This document shows, piece after piece, positions 9,620 to 18,304 of a stretch of 64,000 bases of DNA. The notes beneath the pieces are model-generated. The model was not told where the DNA came from, ran no database searches, and saw only the letters and a list, made by a program, of their open reading frames with translations. Position numbers and translations under genes: made by a program. The stretch is from DATCDE01 sp038252405. Lineage in GTDB: Bacteria > Actinomycetota > Actinomycetes > Prado026. Position 1 is the first letter of the stretch; the number at the start of each line of letters is the position of its first letter. The DNA is taken from the NCBI GenBank assembly GCA_038252405.1, contig JBBSAJ010000010.1, positions 1 to 64,000 on the forward strand, written 5' to 3'.

Positions 9620-10647
9620 GGGGTGACTCCCAAGGCGGTGAGGCCGGCGGTCTCCGGCAGGCCGAGGACGAGGTTGGCGTTCTGCACGGCCTGCCCGGCC
9701 GCGCCCTTGCCGAGGTTGTCGATCGCGACGGTGACCACGGCGCGGCCGGCGTGAGTGTCGGCCGCGGCCTGCAGCACCGCTCCGTTGGAGCCGGCGGTGG
9801 CCTTCGTGGTGGGCCATTCGCCCTCCGGCAGCAGCCGCACGAACGGCTCGCCGTCGTAGGCCGCCGAGAGTGCGTCGCGCAGGGTGCCCGTGGTCACGCC
9901 GGGGGCCAGCCGGGCCGTGCAGGTGGCCAGGATCCCGCGTGGCATGGGCGCGAGCAGCGGGGTGAAGGAGAGCGTGACCGAGGTGCCCGCGGCCCGGCTG
10001 AGGGTCTGCTCCATCTCCGGGGTGTGCTGGTGGACGCCGCCGGCCTTGTAGGCCGACACGGCGCCGGACACGGTGCTCGCCAGCAGGGCGTCGCTGGCCC
10101 GGCGCCCCGCACCGCTGGTGCCCGAGGCGGCCACCACGACGACGTCGGCCGGCTCCACCAGCCCGGCCGCGAGCAACGGGGCCAGGCCGAGGGCCACCGA
10201 GGTCGGGTAGCAGCCCGGGTTGGCCACCCGGGTGGACGCCGCGACGGCGGCCCGCGCCCCCGGCAGCTCGGGCAGCCCGTAGGTCCAGGTGCCGGCGTGC
10301 GGTCCGCCGTAGTAGCGCTCCCAGGCGTTGTGGTCGGCCAGCCGGAAATCGGCGCCGAGGTCCACCACGGCGAGGCCCACCGGCAGCTGCTCGACCAGGG
10401 CCGCGGACTCCCCGGGCGGCAGGGCCAGGAAGACCAGGTCGGCGTCGGCGAGCGTCTCGGCGTCCGTGGGCACGAGGACGACGTCGGCGAGCGGGCCGAG
10501 CCCGGGGTGCAGGGCGGCGACCGTGCGCCCGGCCGCGGTGGCCGCGGCCACCGGGCCGACCGCGAGCTCGGGGTGTCCCAGGATCAGCCGCAGCAGCTCG
10601 CCACCGGCGTACCCGCTGGCCCCCGCGACGGCCACCCGCATCCCCAT
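9616..10647 (-). CDS. argC: N-acetyl-gamma-glutamyl-phosphate reductase
   Basis: NADPH-dependent reduction of acetylglutamyl phosphate to the semialdehyde. The N-terminal Rossmann motif GASGYAGGELLR is present, and the catalytic Cys lies in NPGCYPTSVAL at about residue 145. The 343-residue length is normal. First gene of the arg operon. Two ATG codons lie at 10647 and 10641; the second gives the more usual MRVAVAGASG start, so the start is uncertain by two codons. A TTTGCATAACC element lies about 30 bases upstream, fitting ArgR control. Confidence 0.97.
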   Translation of the reverse strand: MGMRVAVAGASGYAGGELLRLILGHPELAVGPVAAATAAGRTVAALHPGLGPLADVVLVPTDAETLADADLVFLALPPGESAALVEQLPVGLAVVDLGADFRLADHNAWERYYGGPHAGTWTYGLPELPGARAAVAASTRVANPGCYPTSVALGLAPLLAAGLVEPADVVVVAASGTSGAGRRASDALLASTVSGAVSAYKAGGVHQHTPEMEQTLSRAAGTSVTLSFTPLLAPMPRGILATCTARLAPGVTTGTLRDALSAAYDGEPFVRLLPEGEWPTTKATAGSNGAVLQAAADTHAGRAVVTVAIDNLGKGAAGQAVQNANLVLGLPETAGLTALGVTP

Positions 10648-10670
10648 GGCTCAACAACATACGGAGCGCC

Positions 10671-10685
10671 GGATGGTTATGCAAA
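10671..10685 (-). promoter_or_regulatory. Candidate ARG-box half site upstream of argC
   Basis: On the minus strand TTTGCATAACCATCC lies 24-38 bases upstream of the argC start. It is one of the very few AT-rich patches here, and TTGCATAA resembles the ArgR half-sites reported in actinomycetes. A second half-site is not obvious, so it may be a weak or single-half operator. Confidence 0.45.
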
Positions 10686-10716
10686 TGGCCGGCCCGGCCG
10701 GCGTCCGACGGCGTCC

Positions 10717-10763
10717 ATGAAGGTGCGGTTTGTGCGGCAGTACGCACAGAAGGGGCCCTTCAT
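10717..10763. terminator. Two-part inverted repeat between argC and the nitroreductase-like gene
   Basis: Outer arms ATGAAGG (10717-10723) and CCTTCAT (10757-10763) enclose a second perfect stem TGTGCG (10731-10736) / CGCACA (10743-10748). It begins 3 bases past the stop codon of the lipoprotein gene transcribed toward it and 70 bases upstream of argC. Most simply a terminator for the lipoprotein gene; a regulatory role for argC is also possible. No T-run follows. Confidence 0.5.
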
Positions 10764-10766
10764 GCG

Positions 10767-11456
10767 CTAGGCGGGGGTGCCCAATGGGATGAGGTAGACG
10801 GCGCGCTCCCCCTTGGGCAGGGCGAGCGTGGAAGCAACCAGGTCCCGGTCGAAGGCGCCGATGGTCACCCCGCCCAGGCCGAGCGGGACCGCCTGGAGCA
10901 CGACGTTCTGCGCGGCGTGGCCGGCCTCGAGCAGCACGTACCGCTGCGCCAGCGAGCCGTACTTCGCCGCCGTGCGGGCCACCACCGCGGTGACCACCAC
11001 GATCGCGGGGGCCCCGGCCGCGGCGTCCTGGTCCGCCGCGCGGGCCAGCTCGGTACGGGCCTGGGAGTCCGTCCACACCTGCGCCTGGTGGCCCTGCGGC
11101 AGGTAGTGCCGGACCTCACCGGCCGTCACGAGGTACACCTCGAGCGGGTACAGCGCGCCGGCCGACGGCGCCGTCCGGCCGCCCCACTCGCGGGTGACGC
11201 CCTGGGCGGCCCACAACAGCTGACCGATCTGCTCCTGGGTCAGCTCGGCCGCGGTGAACGACCGGACCGAGGCGCGGCGGCGCAGCGCCTCCTCCACCGA
11301 GACGTCGCCGCTCGTGCTGGCGGCCGGCAGCGCCTGGACGGTGGCCGCCGACCGCAGCGTCCTGGCCCGCTCGGCCACGCCGCCGCCGGAGCAGCCGGCC
11401 ACGAGCACCGCCGCCAGTGCCGCAGCGAGCCCGACCCGGGTGGTCCGACTGCGCAC
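10767..11456 (-). CDS. SagB/ThcOx-type nitroreductase-family lipoprotein
   Basis: The first 21 residues are a lipoprotein signal ending in a lipobox, LVAGC, with Cys 22 as the lipidated residue. The rest is a nitroreductase-like domain: RRRASVRSF near residue 60 (typical FMN phosphate-binding Arg cluster), EQIGQLLWAAQG, SAGALYPLEVYLV, and LEAGHAAQNVVLQA with GLGGVTIGAF. That set of segments is the pattern of the SagB/ThcOx subgroup. It probably binds FMN and acts outside the membrane; its substrate is unknown. GTG start. It lies between the arg operon and a divergent aldo/keto reductase gene, another oxidoreductase. A cofactor exported by this route would need the Tat pathway or assembly outside, and no twin-arginine motif is seen. 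Confidence 0.8.
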   Translation of the reverse strand: MRSRTTRVGLAAALAAVLVAGCSGGGVAERARTLRSAATVQALPAASTSGDVSVEEALRRRASVRSFTAAELTQEQIGQLLWAAQGVTREWGGRTAPSAGALYPLEVYLVTAGEVRHYLPQGHQAQVWTDSQARTELARAADQDAAAGAPAIVVVTAVVARTAAKYGSLAQRYVLLEAGHAAQNVVLQAVPLGLGGVTIGAFDRDLVASTLALPKGERAVYLIPLGTPA

Positions 11457-11536
11457 CGGTCCAGCGTCGCGTGTCCCGGGTGGACCGGTCCAGAGCCGAT
11501 GGTCACAGGGCCGTCGCGCAGTGGCAGGCTGGGCCC

Positions 11537-12433
11537 ATGGAGCCCATGGACACCAAGCCCATCGAGAAGCGACGGCTCGGCCGGCTCGGCCACGAGAGCA
11601 CGGTCCTCATCTACGGCGCCGCGGCGCTGTCGGAGGTCGACCAGGACACCGCGGACGCCTCCGTGGCGGAGGCGCTCGCCGCGGGCATCAACCACTTCGA
11701 CGTGGCGGCGTCCTACGGGGACGCCGAGCTGCGGCTGCGGCCCTGGACCTCGCAGTTCGGCCCGGACGTGTTCCTGGCCACCAAGACCGGGGAGCGTGCC
11801 GCGGAGGACGCCTGGCGGGAGATCAACGCCTCGCTCGAGCGGCTCGACGTGGACCGGGTGGACCTGATCCAGCTGCACGCCGTGGGCGACCTGGCCGACC
11901 TGGACCGGGCCACCGGACCCGGCGGTGCCGTCGAGGCCGCCGTCCGGGCGCGCGACGAGGGCCTGGTCGGCGGCATCGGCATCACCGGGCACGGCCACGA
12001 GGCACCGGCCACGCACCGGGAGGCGCTGCGCCGGTTCCCGTTCGACACCGTGATCACGCCGTGGAACTACCTGCTGGCCGCGCGCCCGGGCTACCGCGAG
12101 GACTTCGCCGAGCTGCGGGACGAGTGCCGCCGCCAGGACGTCGGGCTGATGACGATCAAGACCGTGGCCCGGCGCAACTGGCCCGAGGGCGACGACCAGT
12201 CCTACGCGACCTGGTACGAGCCGTGGGACGACCCCAAGCACATCGACGCCGCCGTGGCGTTCGCGTTGCGGCAGGACGGCGTGACCGGGATCCCCACCCC
12301 CGGTGACGTCCGGCTGCTGGGCCGGGTCATCGAGGCCGTGCGGCGCGCGGCCTCGATCCCCGACGCGGAGATCGACGAGGTGCTGTCCCGCGCGCCGGAC
12401 TACACCTCGCCGTTCCTGCGGATGCCCTGGTAG
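11537..12433 (+). CDS. Aldo/keto reductase family protein
   Basis: A 298-residue TIM-barrel oxidoreductase. The conserved opening GINHFDVAASYGDAE carries the catalytic Asp and Tyr, LATKTG the catalytic Lys region, and DRVDLIQLHAV the His strand. The C-terminal part includes ALRQDGVTGIPTPGD, the NADPH-binding region, in a form with TPGD rather than the common IPG. Two ATG codons are possible (11537 and 11546). Divergent from the lipoprotein gene, 80 bases apart. Substrate unknown. The gene ends just before a long hairpin shared with another convergent junction. Confidence 0.88.
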   Translation: MEPMDTKPIEKRRLGRLGHESTVLIYGAAALSEVDQDTADASVAEALAAGINHFDVAASYGDAELRLRPWTSQFGPDVFLATKTGERAAEDAWREINASLERLDVDRVDLIQLHAVGDLADLDRATGPGGAVEAAVRARDEGLVGGIGITGHGHEAPATHREALRRFPFDTVITPWNYLLAARPGYREDFAELRDECRRQDVGLMTIKTVARRNWPEGDDQSYATWYEPWDDPKHIDAAVAFALRQDGVTGIPTPGDVRLLGRVIEAVRRAASIPDAEIDEVLSRAPDYTSPFLRMPW

Positions 12434-12440
12434 CCGGAGA

Positions 12441-12486
12441 CTTGTCAGGGTGAGGACGGCCTATACGTCGTCCTGACCCTGACGAG
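12441..12486. terminator. Long hairpin, copy 1 of a repeated intergenic element
   Basis: Arms 12441-12458 and 12469-12486 pair over 18 bases with one G-T wobble and one mismatch; the loop is GCCTATACGT. It lies between the convergent ends of the aldo/keto reductase and pheT genes and so probably terminates transcription from both sides. A second copy with nearly the same arms and loop is at 34718-34765. Confidence 0.75.
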
Positions 12487-12496
12487 TCCCGCGTGC

Positions 12497-15001
12497 TCAG
12501 CCGGTGCGCTGGACGGCGCCGACGCGGGCCGCCGCCTCGGCCACGGCCGCGGCGCGCGCCGCCGAGGCCTCCTCGGCGGTCAGCGTGCGGTCCGGTGCGC
12601 GCAGCCGCAGGGTGAAGGCCAGCGACTTGCGGCCCGCCCCCACCTGCGCGCCGGTGTAGACGTCGAACAGCCGCAGGTCCTCCAGCAGCGGCCCGGCGCC
12701 GGCCCGGAGCGCGGCGTCCACCTCGGCCGCCGGGACGGCGGCGTCGACGACCAGTGCGACGTCCTGGGTGGCCAGCGGGAACGTGGACACGGCCGGCGCC
12801 TGGTCGACCGGCTCGGCGAAGCCGACCAGGTCGCGCAGGCTCAGCTCCATGGCGCAGGTCCGCGGCGGCAGCTCGAGCGCGGCGCACACCCGGGGGTGCA
12901 GCTCGCCCGCGTAGCCCACGACGACCTCGCTGCCGGGCTCGCCCAGCACCAGCTCGGCGCAGCGGCCCGGGTGCCAGGGGGCGACCTGGGCGGCCCGGAC
13001 CCGGACCGGCACGTCGACCGAGCCGGCGGCGATCCGGGCGGCCTCGACGGCGTCCGCCCAGGTGGCCGCACGACCGGCGCCCCACCAGCCGGCCCGCTCG
13101 GCATCGCCGGTCAGCACGACCGCGAGGTGCACCGGCTGGTCCGGCAGCGCCGCGTCGAGGGCGGCCAGCTCGCCGTCCGAGGGCCGGCGGTCGACGGCCG
13201 GGCGCGGCATGGCCGGCCGCGGCCCGTCCGCGGGCTGGAACACCCGGCCGGTCTCGAACAGGGCCAGGTCGGGGAACCCCCGGCCCACGTTGCGCCGGGC
13301 CGCGGCCAGCAGTCCCGGCAGCAGGGTGGTGCGCAGCAGCGGCTCGGTGTCGGACAGCGGGTTGGCCAGCCGCAGGGCCCGCCGCCGGCCGTCGTCAGCG
13401 GGCAGGCCGAGGTGGTCGAACGCGGCCTCCCCCATGAACGGGTAGCTGAGGACCTCGACGTACCCGGCACCGGCCAGCGCCCGTGACACGGCGACGGTGT
13501 GCCGCTGCGGCAGCGAGGTCCCGCTGGTCGCTGGCACCCGGGGCAGCGCCGACGGGATCGCCTCGTAGCCGTGCAGCCGCAGCACCTCCTCGACCAGGTC
13601 GGCCGGGTCGGTGAGGTCCGGCCGCCAGGACGGCGGGGTCACGTCGGCCTGGTTGTCGTCGCGCGCCTGCACGGCGCAGCCCACGGCCTCCAGCCGGGTG
13701 ACCACCTCGGACGCCGCGATCTCGAAACCGGCCAGCCGAGAGGGGTAGGTCAGGTCGAGCCGCACCGGCACACCGGGTGCCCGCAGGTCGACGTCGGTGC
13801 CACCCGGCTCGGCGGTGCCGCCGGCCAGGGTCACCAGCAGCTCGACCACCCGGTCGGCGGCCGCCGGGGCGAGCCCGTCGTCCACGCCGCGCTCGAACCG
13901 GCGGGAGGCCTCGCTCGGCAGCTTGTGCCGCCGGGCCGCCCGGGCGATGACCGGCGGGTTGAAGTGGGCGGCCTCGACGACGACGTCGGTGGTGCCCTCG
14001 TGCAGCTCGGTCGAGGCGCCACCCATGACGCCGGCCACCCCGATCGGCCCGGAGGCGTCGGTGATGAGCAGGTCGTCGGCGTCCAGCGTGCGACGGGTGC
14101 CGTCGAGGGTCTCCAGGGTCTCCCCCGCGGCGGCCCGGCGGACGACGATCGGGCCGCTGAGCCGGTCCGCGTCGTAGCCGTGGATCGGGTGGCCCAGCTC
14201 GAGCATCACGTAGTTGGTGATGTCGACCGGCAGCGAGATCGGCCGCATGCCGGCCAGGGTGAGCCGGGTGCGCAGCCACAGCGGCGACTCCGCGGCCGGG
14301 TCGATGCCGCGCACCGTGCGGGCCACGAACCGGTCGCAGCCGGTCGGGTCGTCGAGGCGCACCGGCCAGCCCGGCCCGTCGGCGGCCGGCTCCTCACGGT
14401 CGGCCGGGTCGCGGAACGGGACGCCGAAGGCGGTGGCCGCCTCGCGCGCGACGCCGCGCACCGACAGGCAGTAGCCGCGGTCCGGGGTGACCGCGATGTC
14501 GAGGACGGCGTCCGGCAGGCCGAGCACCGGTCGGGCGTCGTCCCCGGTCCGCGCACCGCGCAGGTCGGCGTCCGAGAGCACCAGGATGCCGTCGTGCTCC
14601 TCCCCGATCCCCAGCTCGCGGACCGAGCAGATCATCCCGTCGGAGACGTGCCCGTAGGTGCGGCGTGCGGCGATGGCGAAGCCGCCGGGCAGCACGCTGC
14701 CCGGCAGGGCCACCACGACGGGCGCGCCGACCGGGAAGTTGCGTGCCCCGCAGACGATGCCCTGCGGCTCGGGCGCGCCGACGTCCACCTGGCACCAGCG
14801 GATGGTCTTGCCGTTGGACTGTGGCTCCTCGACGTAGTCGAGCACCCGGCCCACGACGAGCGGTCCGGTGAGGTCGACCCCCACCTCGTGCACGGTCTCG
14901 ACCTCGAGGCCGGCGCGGAGCAGGCCGGCCGCCAGCTCGCGGGGGGACAGCGCGTCGGGCAGCGCCGCGTACTCGCGCAGCCAGGACACCGGGACGCGCA
15001 T
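12497..15001 (-). CDS. pheT: Phenylalanine--tRNA ligase, beta subunit
   Basis: Large subunit of the alpha2-beta2 PheRS. The 834-residue product has the usual order: N-terminal domain, tRNA-binding EMAP-like domain from about residue 40, B3/4 editing domain, B5 domain, a catalytic-like core, and the C-terminal ferredoxin-like anticodon-binding domain (FPLATQDVALVVD to the end). The ATG overlaps the pheS stop by one base (TGATG). Convergent with the aldo/keto reductase gene, with the hairpin between them. Confidence 0.97.
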   Translation of the reverse strand: MRVPVSWLREYAALPDALSPRELAAGLLRAGLEVETVHEVGVDLTGPLVVGRVLDYVEEPQSNGKTIRWCQVDVGAPEPQGIVCGARNFPVGAPVVVALPGSVLPGGFAIAARRTYGHVSDGMICSVRELGIGEEHDGILVLSDADLRGARTGDDARPVLGLPDAVLDIAVTPDRGYCLSVRGVAREAATAFGVPFRDPADREEPAADGPGWPVRLDDPTGCDRFVARTVRGIDPAAESPLWLRTRLTLAGMRPISLPVDITNYVMLELGHPIHGYDADRLSGPIVVRRAAAGETLETLDGTRRTLDADDLLITDASGPIGVAGVMGGASTELHEGTTDVVVEAAHFNPPVIARAARRHKLPSEASRRFERGVDDGLAPAAADRVVELLVTLAGGTAEPGGTDVDLRAPGVPVRLDLTYPSRLAGFEIAASEVVTRLEAVGCAVQARDDNQADVTPPSWRPDLTDPADLVEEVLRLHGYEAIPSALPRVPATSGTSLPQRHTVAVSRALAGAGYVEVLSYPFMGEAAFDHLGLPADDGRRRALRLANPLSDTEPLLRTTLLPGLLAAARRNVGRGFPDLALFETGRVFQPADGPRPAMPRPAVDRRPSDGELAALDAALPDQPVHLAVVLTGDAERAGWWGAGRAATWADAVEAARIAAGSVDVPVRVRAAQVAPWHPGRCAELVLGEPGSEVVVGYAGELHPRVCAALELPPRTCAMELSLRDLVGFAEPVDQAPAVSTFPLATQDVALVVDAAVPAAEVDAALRAGAGPLLEDLRLFDVYTGAQVGAGRKSLAFTLRLRAPDRTLTAEEASAARAAAVAEAAARVGAVQRTG

Positions 15002-16113
15002 CAGACCTCCATGCCGAACGGAAGGGTGAACCTGATGTCCCCCTCGACCATGTCCCGCATGTCCTGCACGCCGTGCCGGAACATCAGGGTGCGCTCGATG
15101 CCCATCCCGAAGGCGAAGCCGGTGTAGCGGTGCGGGTCGATCCCGCAGGCCACGAGCACCCGCGGGTTGACCATGCCGCAGCCGCCCCACTCGATCCAGC
15201 CCTCGGAGGAGCAGGTGCGGCACGGCCGGTCCGGGTTACCCACGGACGCGCCACGGCAGACGAAGCACTCGAGGTCGACCTCGGCCGACGGCTCGGTGAA
15301 CGGGAAGTACGACGGCCGCAGCCGGGTCACGATGCCGTCGCCGAACATGGACGAGGCGAAGTGGTCGAGGGTGCCCTTGAGGTGGGCCATGGTGATGCCC
15401 TCGTCGACGACGAGACCCTCGACCTGGCTGAACACCGGGGTGTGGGTGGCGTCCAGCTCGTCGGTGCGGAAGGTCCGGCCGGGACAGATGACGTAGATCG
15501 GTGGCTCACGCTTCTCGAGCATCACTCGGGCCTGCACCGGCGAGGTGTGCGTGCGCAGGACGAGGCCGGAGTCCGGCGACTCGACGTAGAACGTGTCCTG
15601 CATGGTGCGGGCCGGGTGGTCCGGCCCGATGTTCAGCGCGTCGAAGTTGAGCCACTCCGCCTCGACCTCGGGGCCGTCGGCCACCTCGTAGCCGAGCCCG
15701 ACGAACACCTCGGTGATCCGCTCGACGATGGTGGTCAGCGGGTGCCGGGCACCGCGGGGCTCGCGGTCCCACGGGAGGGTGACGTCGACGGCCTCCTCGA
15801 CGAGCACGCGAGAGTCCCGCTCGGCCTCCAGCACCTGCTGGCGCCCCTCCAGCGCGGCCCGGACGGCGGTGCGGGCGTCACCGACCCGCTTGCCGGCGTC
15901 CGCCTTCGCGGCCGGGGGCAGCGCGCCGATCTCCCGGTTGGCCAGCGCGAGCGGCGACCGGTCGCCCGCGTGGGCCAGCCGGACCTCCTTGAGCGCGTCC
16001 AGGTCGGGGGCGGCCGCGACGGCAGCAAGCGCCTCGTCGCGCATCCGCTGCACCTCGTCCGGATGCAGCGCGGTGACTTCGACCGGGTCGAAGGAGGAGT
16101 TCGGGGCGGACAT
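15001..16113 (-). CDS. pheS: Phenylalanine--tRNA ligase, alpha subunit
   Basis: Catalytic subunit of PheRS, a class II synthetase. The 370-residue product has an N-terminal coiled-coil arm (residues about 1-95, rich in Ala, Arg and Glu) and the catalytic core with motif 2 (TFRTDELDATHTPVFSQ) and motif 3 (FGMGIERTLMFRHG). A second ATG at 16125 would add 4 residues. An AAAGG lies directly before 16125, hence at a workable though long distance for the ATG at 16113 and too close for 16125, so I prefer 16113. Co-directional with a histidine kinase gene 94 bases upstream. Confidence 0.95.
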   Translation of the reverse strand: MSAPNSSFDPVEVTALHPDEVQRMRDEALAAVAAAPDLDALKEVRLAHAGDRSPLALANREIGALPPAAKADAGKRVGDARTAVRAALEGRQQVLEAERDSRVLVEEAVDVTLPWDREPRGARHPLTTIVERITEVFVGLGYEVADGPEVEAEWLNFDALNIGPDHPARTMQDTFYVESPDSGLVLRTHTSPVQARVMLEKREPPIYVICPGRTFRTDELDATHTPVFSQVEGLVVDEGITMAHLKGTLDHFASSMFGDGIVTRLRPSYFPFTEPSAEVDLECFVCRGASVGNPDRPCRTCSSEGWIEWGGCGMVNPRVLVACGIDPHRYTGFAFGMGIERTLMFRHGVQDMRDMVEGDIRFTLPFGMEV

Positions 16114-16207
16114 CGACGCAGGCATCCTTTGCGCGCTCGGGGACCCGCGTGAGTCTAGGCGGCGTCCGTGGTCGGGTGCCGCCGGGTTTCTCGTCGGGCG
16201 GGTTTCG

Positions 16208-17260
16208 TCAGGCGGCGTCCCCGGGCGGCCCCGGGGGCAGCACGACGCGGAACCGGGCCCCGGCCCCCGGCGCCCGGTCCACCGCGATGGTGCCGCCGTG
16301 CGCCTGGACCAGCCCCTTGATGATGTACAGGCCCAGCCCGGTGCCGCCACGGCCGCCACCCCGCCAGAACTTGGTGAAGACCAGGTCGACCTGCTGCGGA
16401 TCGATGCCCTCGCCGTCGTCCCAGACGGTGAGCGCCGTGCCGACCGGGTCGGGCTCGACGACCACGTGCACGGTGCCGGCTCCGTGCCGGACGGCGTTCT
16501 CCAGCAGGTTGGCCAGCACCTGGTCGACCTTGTCGGCGTCCGCCCAGGTCTCCGGCAGCGACCCCCGGATGGTGACGTCGAAGCGCTCGCCGGAGTCGCC
16601 GCGGGCCTGCCGGGAGGCGACCAGCCGCTGGACGGCAGCCGGGATGTCGACCAGCTGGCGACGCACCTGCAGCCGTCCGGAGTCGATCCGGGCGATGTCC
16701 AGCAGCTCGGTGATCAGCCGGGTGATCCGGTCCGCGTCGGCCTCGACGGTCTCCAGCATCAGCTTGCGCTGCTCGTCGGTGAAGCGGTCCCACTTGGCCA
16801 GCAGGGTGGCGGTGAACCCCTTCACCGAGGTCAGCGGGGAGCGCAGCTCGTGGGCCACCGTCGCCACCAGCTCGGCACCCTCGCGCTCGAGCCGGTCCCG
16901 GGCCGAGGCGGCTCGCAGCGAGGCCACCACGGCGGTGACCGCCGTGGTGGGGCCGCCGTCACGCACGTACCGGGCGGTGACCAGCAGCTGGCCGCCGCCG
17001 GGCAGCGCCAGGGCGGTCTCCGGATGGCCGGTCGTGGTGGACAGCGCCCGGTACGGGTCGACGCAGTCCCACCAGCGACGCCCCCGCGAGTCGAGCAGCG
17101 GGAGCGCCTCACTCAGCCGGCGTCCCAGGACGGCGGCCCTGGGCAGTCCAGTCAGCCGCTCGGCCGCCCGGTTGAAGACGAGGACCTGCTCATCGGCGTC
17201 CGCGACGACCAGCCCGTCGGGCAGGTCGTCGTAGGACGCGGGCTGGTCGGGTGCCCCCAT
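16208..17260 (-). CDS. Soluble PAS-domain histidine kinase
   Basis: A 350-residue sensor kinase without membrane segments. A PAS domain covers about residues 10-100, HisKA follows with the phosphorylated His at about 137 in VAHELRSPLTS, and the HATPase domain shows the N box NLLENAVRHG, the D/G1 box DDGEGI and the G2 box GTGLGLYIIKG. No response regulator gene is adjacent. It lies between tsnR and pheS, where actinomycetes commonly carry such a kinase, so it belongs to the infC-pheT block. The PAS ligand is unknown; the protein presumably senses something inside the cell. Confidence 0.9.
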   Translation of the reverse strand: MGAPDQPASYDDLPDGLVVADADEQVLVFNRAAERLTGLPRAAVLGRRLSEALPLLDSRGRRWWDCVDPYRALSTTTGHPETALALPGGGQLLVTARYVRDGGPTTAVTAVVASLRAASARDRLEREGAELVATVAHELRSPLTSVKGFTATLLAKWDRFTDEQRKLMLETVEADADRITRLITELLDIARIDSGRLQVRRQLVDIPAAVQRLVASRQARGDSGERFDVTIRGSLPETWADADKVDQVLANLLENAVRHGAGTVHVVVEPDPVGTALTVWDDGEGIDPQQVDLVFTKFWRGGGRGGTGLGLYIIKGLVQAHGGTIAVDRAPGAGARFRVVLPPGPPGDAA

Positions 17261-17363
17261 GGCGCTGACCCTAGCGGTGTGGACAGCGGGGTGTGCTTGT
17301 CGGTGGGGTCACCGAGCAGTCCACGAAGGCGGCTGGACCATCACCCCCCACCACAGGACAACC

Positions 17364-17379
17364 GGCGGCAACAGCCGCC
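17364..17379. terminator. Short GC hairpin between tsnR and the kinase gene
   Basis: GGCGGC-AACA-GCCGCC is a 6-bp perfect stem with a four-base loop in the 180-base gap between the two genes. It might slow transcription into the kinase gene. The gap holds no reading frame I believe in. Confidence 0.3.
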
Positions 17380-17439
17380 TATGGTTCACCCGACCCGACG
17401 GCCACACCACCCCCAGCGACCCCCGCGGGCCCTGACAGC

Positions 17440-18279
17440 TCAGCCGGCGGGATCGGGGTGCGGCCGGCGCTGCGCGCGGGCCGAGGCGTACAGGCACACG
17501 GCAGCGGCGGTGCCCAGGTTGAGGCTCTCGGCGCGGCCGTGGATGGGCACGCGCACGACGTGGTCGGCGAGGGCGGCCACCTCCGGCGGAAGGCCCCACG
17601 CCTCATTGCCGAAGATCCAGGCGGTGGGGGCGGCGAGCAGTCCCTCCTCCGCCGCCTCGTCGAGGTCACGGCTGCCGGCGCCGTCCGCGGCCAGTACCTG
17701 CAGGCCCGCCGCGCGCAGCCCGACGACGGCCTCCTCGACCGCGATGCCGGCCACCAGCGGCAGGTGGAACAGGCTGCCGGCCGAGGCGCGCACGCACTTG
17801 CCGTTGTAGGGGTCCACGCTCGCCGAGGTGAGGATGACGGCGTCCGCACCGGCCGCGTCCGCTGCTCGCACGACGGTGCCCGCGTTGCCGGGGTCGCGGA
17901 CCTGCGCCAGCACCGCCACCAGCCGAGGCTGGACGGCGAGCGCCTGGGCGAGCGGCACGTCGAGCAGGTCGCACACCACCACGATGCCCTGCGGGGTCAC
18001 CGTCTGGCTGAGCCCGGCCAGCACGTCGGCGCCCAGTCGGTGCACCGGGATGGCGCGGCCCTCGGCGGTGCGGACCAGCTCGGGGTTGCGCGCCTCGGCG
18101 TCCGGACTGACGAACAGCTCGCGCACGCCGGAGGCCGACTCCGGCGCGAGCGCCTCACGGACCGCCTGCGGACCCTCGGCGAGGAACGCGCGGTCCCGCT
18201 CCCGGAAGGAGCGCTTGAGAAGCCGACGGGCCGCGGCCACCCGCTGGTGCGGGGACCGCGGCCCGGTGACGGCCGTCAT
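17440..18279 (-). CDS. SpoU/TrmH-family RNA 2'-O-methyltransferase
   Basis: A 279-residue SPOUT-class methyltransferase using SAM through a knotted C-terminal domain. All three family motifs are seen: motif 1 VRDPGNAGTVVRAADAAGAD, motif 2 IFGNEAWGL and motif 3 SLNLGTAAAVCLYA. The N-terminal 80 residues resemble the RNA-binding substrate domain. Proteins of this type next to rplT are annotated as TsnR-like 23S rRNA methyltransferases, but the exact target cannot be told. It follows rplT after 25 bases in the translation-gene operon. Confidence 0.92.
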   Translation of the reverse strand: MTAVTGPRSPHQRVAAARRLLKRSFRERDRAFLAEGPQAVREALAPESASGVRELFVSPDAEARNPELVRTAEGRAIPVHRLGADVLAGLSQTVTPQGIVVVCDLLDVPLAQALAVQPRLVAVLAQVRDPGNAGTVVRAADAAGADAVILTSASVDPYNGKCVRASAGSLFHLPLVAGIAVEEAVVGLRAAGLQVLAADGAGSRDLDEAAEEGLLAAPTAWIFGNEAWGLPPEVAALADHVVRVPIHGRAESLNLGTAAAVCLYASARAQRRPHPDPAG

Positions 18280-18304
18280 CGGCCTGACGTCACGAGCGAC
18301 AGCC

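Noticed and set aside
17261..17439. Possible small gene between tsnR and the histidine kinase
   Set aside because: No frame with a ribosome binding site and protein-like composition; only a short hairpin is present.
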